This document shows positions 40,698 through 42,843 of a DNA stretch of 42,843 nt, piece after piece (position 1 is the first letter of the stretch; each line of letters begins with the position of its first letter). Source of the DNA: Verrucomicrobiales bacterium. Its GTDB lineage: Bacteria; Verrucomicrobiota; Verrucomicrobiia; Limisphaerales; JAQGOV01. A model generated the notes under the pieces. The model had not been told where the DNA came from and ran no database searches. It was given only the letters and a program-made list of their open reading frames with translations. A program made the translations under genes and the position numbers. The DNA is taken from contig JAQGOV010000435.1 in the NCBI GenBank assembly GCA_028293425.1, positions 1 through 42,843 on the forward strand. The letters are read 5' to 3'.

Positions 40698-42136
40698 ATG
40701 AACCCCACCTTATCTCCGATATGGTTCAGGCTGCTCGTTGTTTCACTTTTCCCAATCCTTCCAAACACCCATATAAGGGCTGCGGAGGGAGCTGCGTCAA
40801 CGACTGGCTCGACGAATTGGACTGCGTCCCAAGACCACAAGAACATGATGGGGCAACTGGGGATCAAGGCGTTGCGTCCCGGCCCGAGTGGCCGCCCAGG
40901 AGCTACGAACTCGGCCAACTACGACCCTGCCAAGGCTAATCCTTTTCCGGACCTACCCGATCCGCTCACTTTGAAGAATGGAAAGAAGGTCAGCACCGCA
41001 GACACCTGGTGGAAGGAGCGCAGGCCGGAGATCGTGGAAGATTTCGAACGAGAGGTTTTCGGGCGCGTTCCGAAGAATGTGCCGAAGGTGGCATGGACCG
41101 TTGTCTCCAACGTCACGCATGGTCTGGTCGGTAAACTGCCGGCCAACGGCAAACAATTGGTTGGTCATGTGGACAACTCGGGCTACCCGGAGATCTCCGT
41201 AGACATCCGCATGACGCTCGTCACGCCCGTCGCTGCAAAAGGACCCGTGCCTGTGCTTCTGATGTTTGGGGGCTTCGGCGGGAATGGCATGCCGCGCCCA
41301 GCCGGTTCCCGGATTTTGGAGGGCCGTTCAAGGATCCCCCTTCCACCGAACAACTGCTCGGTGCGGGCTGGGGATACGCAATTATTAACCCCGGTAGCAT
41401 TCAGGCGGACAATGGGGCAGGCCTGAGAAAAGGAATTATCGGCTTATGCAACAAGGGAGAGCCTCGCAAACCGGAGGATTGGGGAGCGCTACGGGCGTGG
41501 GCCTGGGGAGCAGCGCGAGCCTTGGATTATTTCGAAACGGATTATGCGGTTGATGCCAAGAAGGTCGGGATTGAGGGAGTATCTCGTTATGGAAAGGCTG
41601 CCCTGGTAGCCATGGCTTTTGAACCGCGCTTTGCGGTGGCGTTGGTGGGGTCGTCTGGAGAAGGCGGCGCCAAGCTGCACCGGCGCAACTTCGGCGAGGC
41701 GGTTGAGAGCCTGACGGGCTCCGGTGAATACCATTGGATGGCTGGAAACTTTTTGAAATACGGCACGGCTGAATCTGGCTTTGGAAGCAAAAACGCTGGA
41801 GACATCCCAGTGGACGCGCATGAATTAATCGCGCTCTGCGCGCCTCGTTTTACATTTATCAGCTACGGCGTACCTGAGCGTGGGGACGCGCTTTGGTTGG
41901 ACCAACAGGGAAGCTACATGGCGACAGTCGCGGCCAGCCCGGTGTTCCTACTGCTCGGCGCGAAAGGTGTTGGGCAAAACGAAGATTACCACACGTCCAA
42001 GATGCCACCCGTGAATACAGGCCTGCTGGACGGTGAACTGGCGTGGCGTCAACACGATGGCGGGCACGAGGACCGATCCAACATGAAATCCTTTATTAAA
42101 TGGGCGAACAAGCGGATGGGCAGGACTTCGGAATAG
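40698..42136 (+). pseudogene. Glucuronoyl-esterase-like (CE15) protein gene with a frameshift
   Basis: Two reading frames together make one CE15-like protein. The first starts with a signal peptide at the ATG at 40698 (hydrophobic FRLLVVSLFPI, cut at IRA-AEG) and runs through WWKERRPEIVEDFEREVFG and VPVLLMFGGFGGNGMPRPAG. It then shifts near 41305. The second frame continues FPDFGGPFKDPPSTEQLLGA, GWGYAIINPGSIQ, the serine elbow GVSRYGKAALV, GSSGEGGAKLHRRNFGE, GEYHWMAGNFLKYG and the His region HDGGHEDRSN. One extra T at 41306-41307 would restore the frame exactly. CE15 enzymes cut ester links between lignin and glucuronoxylan. This is either a real recent mutation or a sequencing error. If intact it would be about 480 residues and secreted. 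Confidence 0.85.
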
Positions 42137-42156
42137 GCTGGAGGCTTGTCGGACCC

Positions 42157-42843
42157 TTACCTCACCATGACGCCCGGAGCGGGCGGTTTCTCCGCTTCTT
42201 CGCGTGACTTCATGTAAGGCCCAAATAGTTCAATGGGCAAGGGGAGGAATACCACGGTGCTCCGTTCGCTGGAGATTTCGCGCATGGTTTGGAGAAAGCG
42301 AAGCTGTAAGGCGACCGGTTGGGTGCTGATCATTCCGCCTGCCTGCACAAGTTTTTCCGCGGCTTGGAATTCGCCCTCAGCGTTGATGATCTTGGCGCGG
42401 CGCTCGCGTTCGCTTTCTGCCTGGCCTGCCATGGATCGTTTCATGGTTTCGGGCAGGACCACGTCCTTGACCTCCACGGCAGTTACCTTGATGCCCCAAG
42501 GGCCGGTATGCCGGTCTATGATCTCCTGGAGGCGCATATTGATGCGCTCACGCTGAGCCAAGAGTTCATCCAACTCGGCCTGACCGATGACACTCCGAAG
42601 GGTTGTCTGGGCGATCAATGAAGTAGCCTTGTAAAAATTCTCCACTTTGATAATGGCGTTGTCTGGCTCCACGATACGGAAGTAAACGACGGCGTCGACC
42701 GTCACTGGCACGTTGTCATGGGTCATCATTTCCTGCTTGGTCACATCGATGGTGACGATGCGCAGGTCTGCTTTCACCATGCGGTCTACAATTGGGATAA
42801 GGAACACCAGCCCGGGTCCTTTTACGCCAAGGAGCTTTCCGAG
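42157..42843 (-). CDS. Stomatin/band 7 (SPFH) protein, C-terminal part (cut by window edge)
   Basis: Runs off the right edge; the frame is open to the last base (LGKLLGVKGPGL before the first visible in-frame start, a GTG at 42807), so the N-terminal membrane hairpin is missing. The 228 residues seen contain the SPFH core: FLIPIVDRMVKADLRIVTID, VTVDAVVYFRIVEPDNAIIK, TTLRSVIGQAELDELLAQRE, GIKVTAVEVKDVVLPETMKR, then the helical SERERRAKIINAEGEFQAAE and an ending with VVFLPLPIELFG. Slipin-type band 7 proteins form large ring or cage assemblies on the membrane and often sit next to a NfeD-like protease partner, which would be outside this window. It converges on the esterase gene with a 20-base gap. 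Confidence 0.9.
   Translation of the reverse strand, partial: LGKLLGVKGPGLVFLIPIVDRMVKADLRIVTIDVTKQEMMTHDNVPVTVDAVVYFRIVEPDNAIIKVENFYKATSLIAQTTLRSVIGQAELDELLAQRERINMRLQEIIDRHTGPWGIKVTAVEVKDVVLPETMKRSMAGQAESERERRAKIINAEGEFQAAEKLVQAGGMISTQPVALQLRFLQTMREISSERSTVVFLPLPIELFGPYMKSREEAEKPPAPGVMVR

Noticed and set aside
1-42843. CRISPR arrays, tRNA or rRNA genes, insertion sequences, prophage
   Set aside because: Read through for direct repeats with regular spacing, cloverleaf patterns, transposase or integrase motifs and phage genes; none found by eye.

Overview
The window looks like chromosomal DNA of a verrucomicrobium, probably close to the Pedosphaera / subdivision 3 group. I infer this from family content alone. 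The markers are a PVC-type haem dehydrogenase, a DUF1080 protein, a sigma factor with a membrane and HEAT-repeat extension, a DUF5722 protein, and a complete alternative complex III plus caa3 oxidase cluster. I see no rRNA, tRNA, CRISPR array, insertion sequence or prophage.

Layout. 1-3243 holds secreted and membrane proteins: the end of a DUF5722 protein, a fatty-acid-hydroxylase-family membrane enzyme and a secreted beta-propeller-like protein. They are split by a 486-base gene-free stretch that resembles an interspersed repeat. 3258-4177 carries a small secreted basic protein and a type II toxin-antitoxin pair. 4264-9780 is a possible envelope-linked regulatory locus. It has a divergent lipoprotein, an ECF-like sigma factor fused to membrane segments and HEAT repeats, a secreted protein of repeated carboxypeptidase-regulatory-like domains, and an anchored coiled-coil protein ending in a secretin-like piece. 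9784-15489 is metabolic: two SDR enzymes, an epimerase/uronate-dehydrogenase-like enzyme, a Tat-exported metallo-beta-lactamase-fold hydrolase and a large lipoprotein of glycosidase type. 15613-20515 is a five-gene operon: a CecR-like TetR repressor, an ABC permease, an ABC ATPase, an HlyD adaptor and a TolC-type channel. A good operator candidate lies just upstream of it.

20548-26356 holds a PduO-type cobalamin adenosyltransferase, a peptidase-like/DUF1080 fusion and a 974-residue PVC-type cytochrome c dehydrogenase. 26357-38678 on the minus strand is the centrepiece: twelve genes without any gap, transcribed actA-B-C-D-E-F, an unknown membrane protein, SCO, coxB-A-C-D. Together they would oxidise menaquinol, pass electrons through haems c to an A2-type caa3 oxygen reductase and pump protons. 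No haem A synthesis genes are in the window.

The right end (38983-42843) has a DJ-1/PfpI protein, a 30-residue membrane protein with a perfect Shine-Dalgarno sequence and its own probable terminator, a lipoprotein Cu/Zn superoxide dismutase, a glucuronoyl-esterase-like (CE15) gene broken by an apparent one-base deletion, and the end of a stomatin/band 7 protein. The most unusual items are the sigma-HEAT locus, the gapless respiratory operon, the TetR operator, the frameshifted esterase and the small membrane protein with its possible mutually exclusive RNA hairpins.
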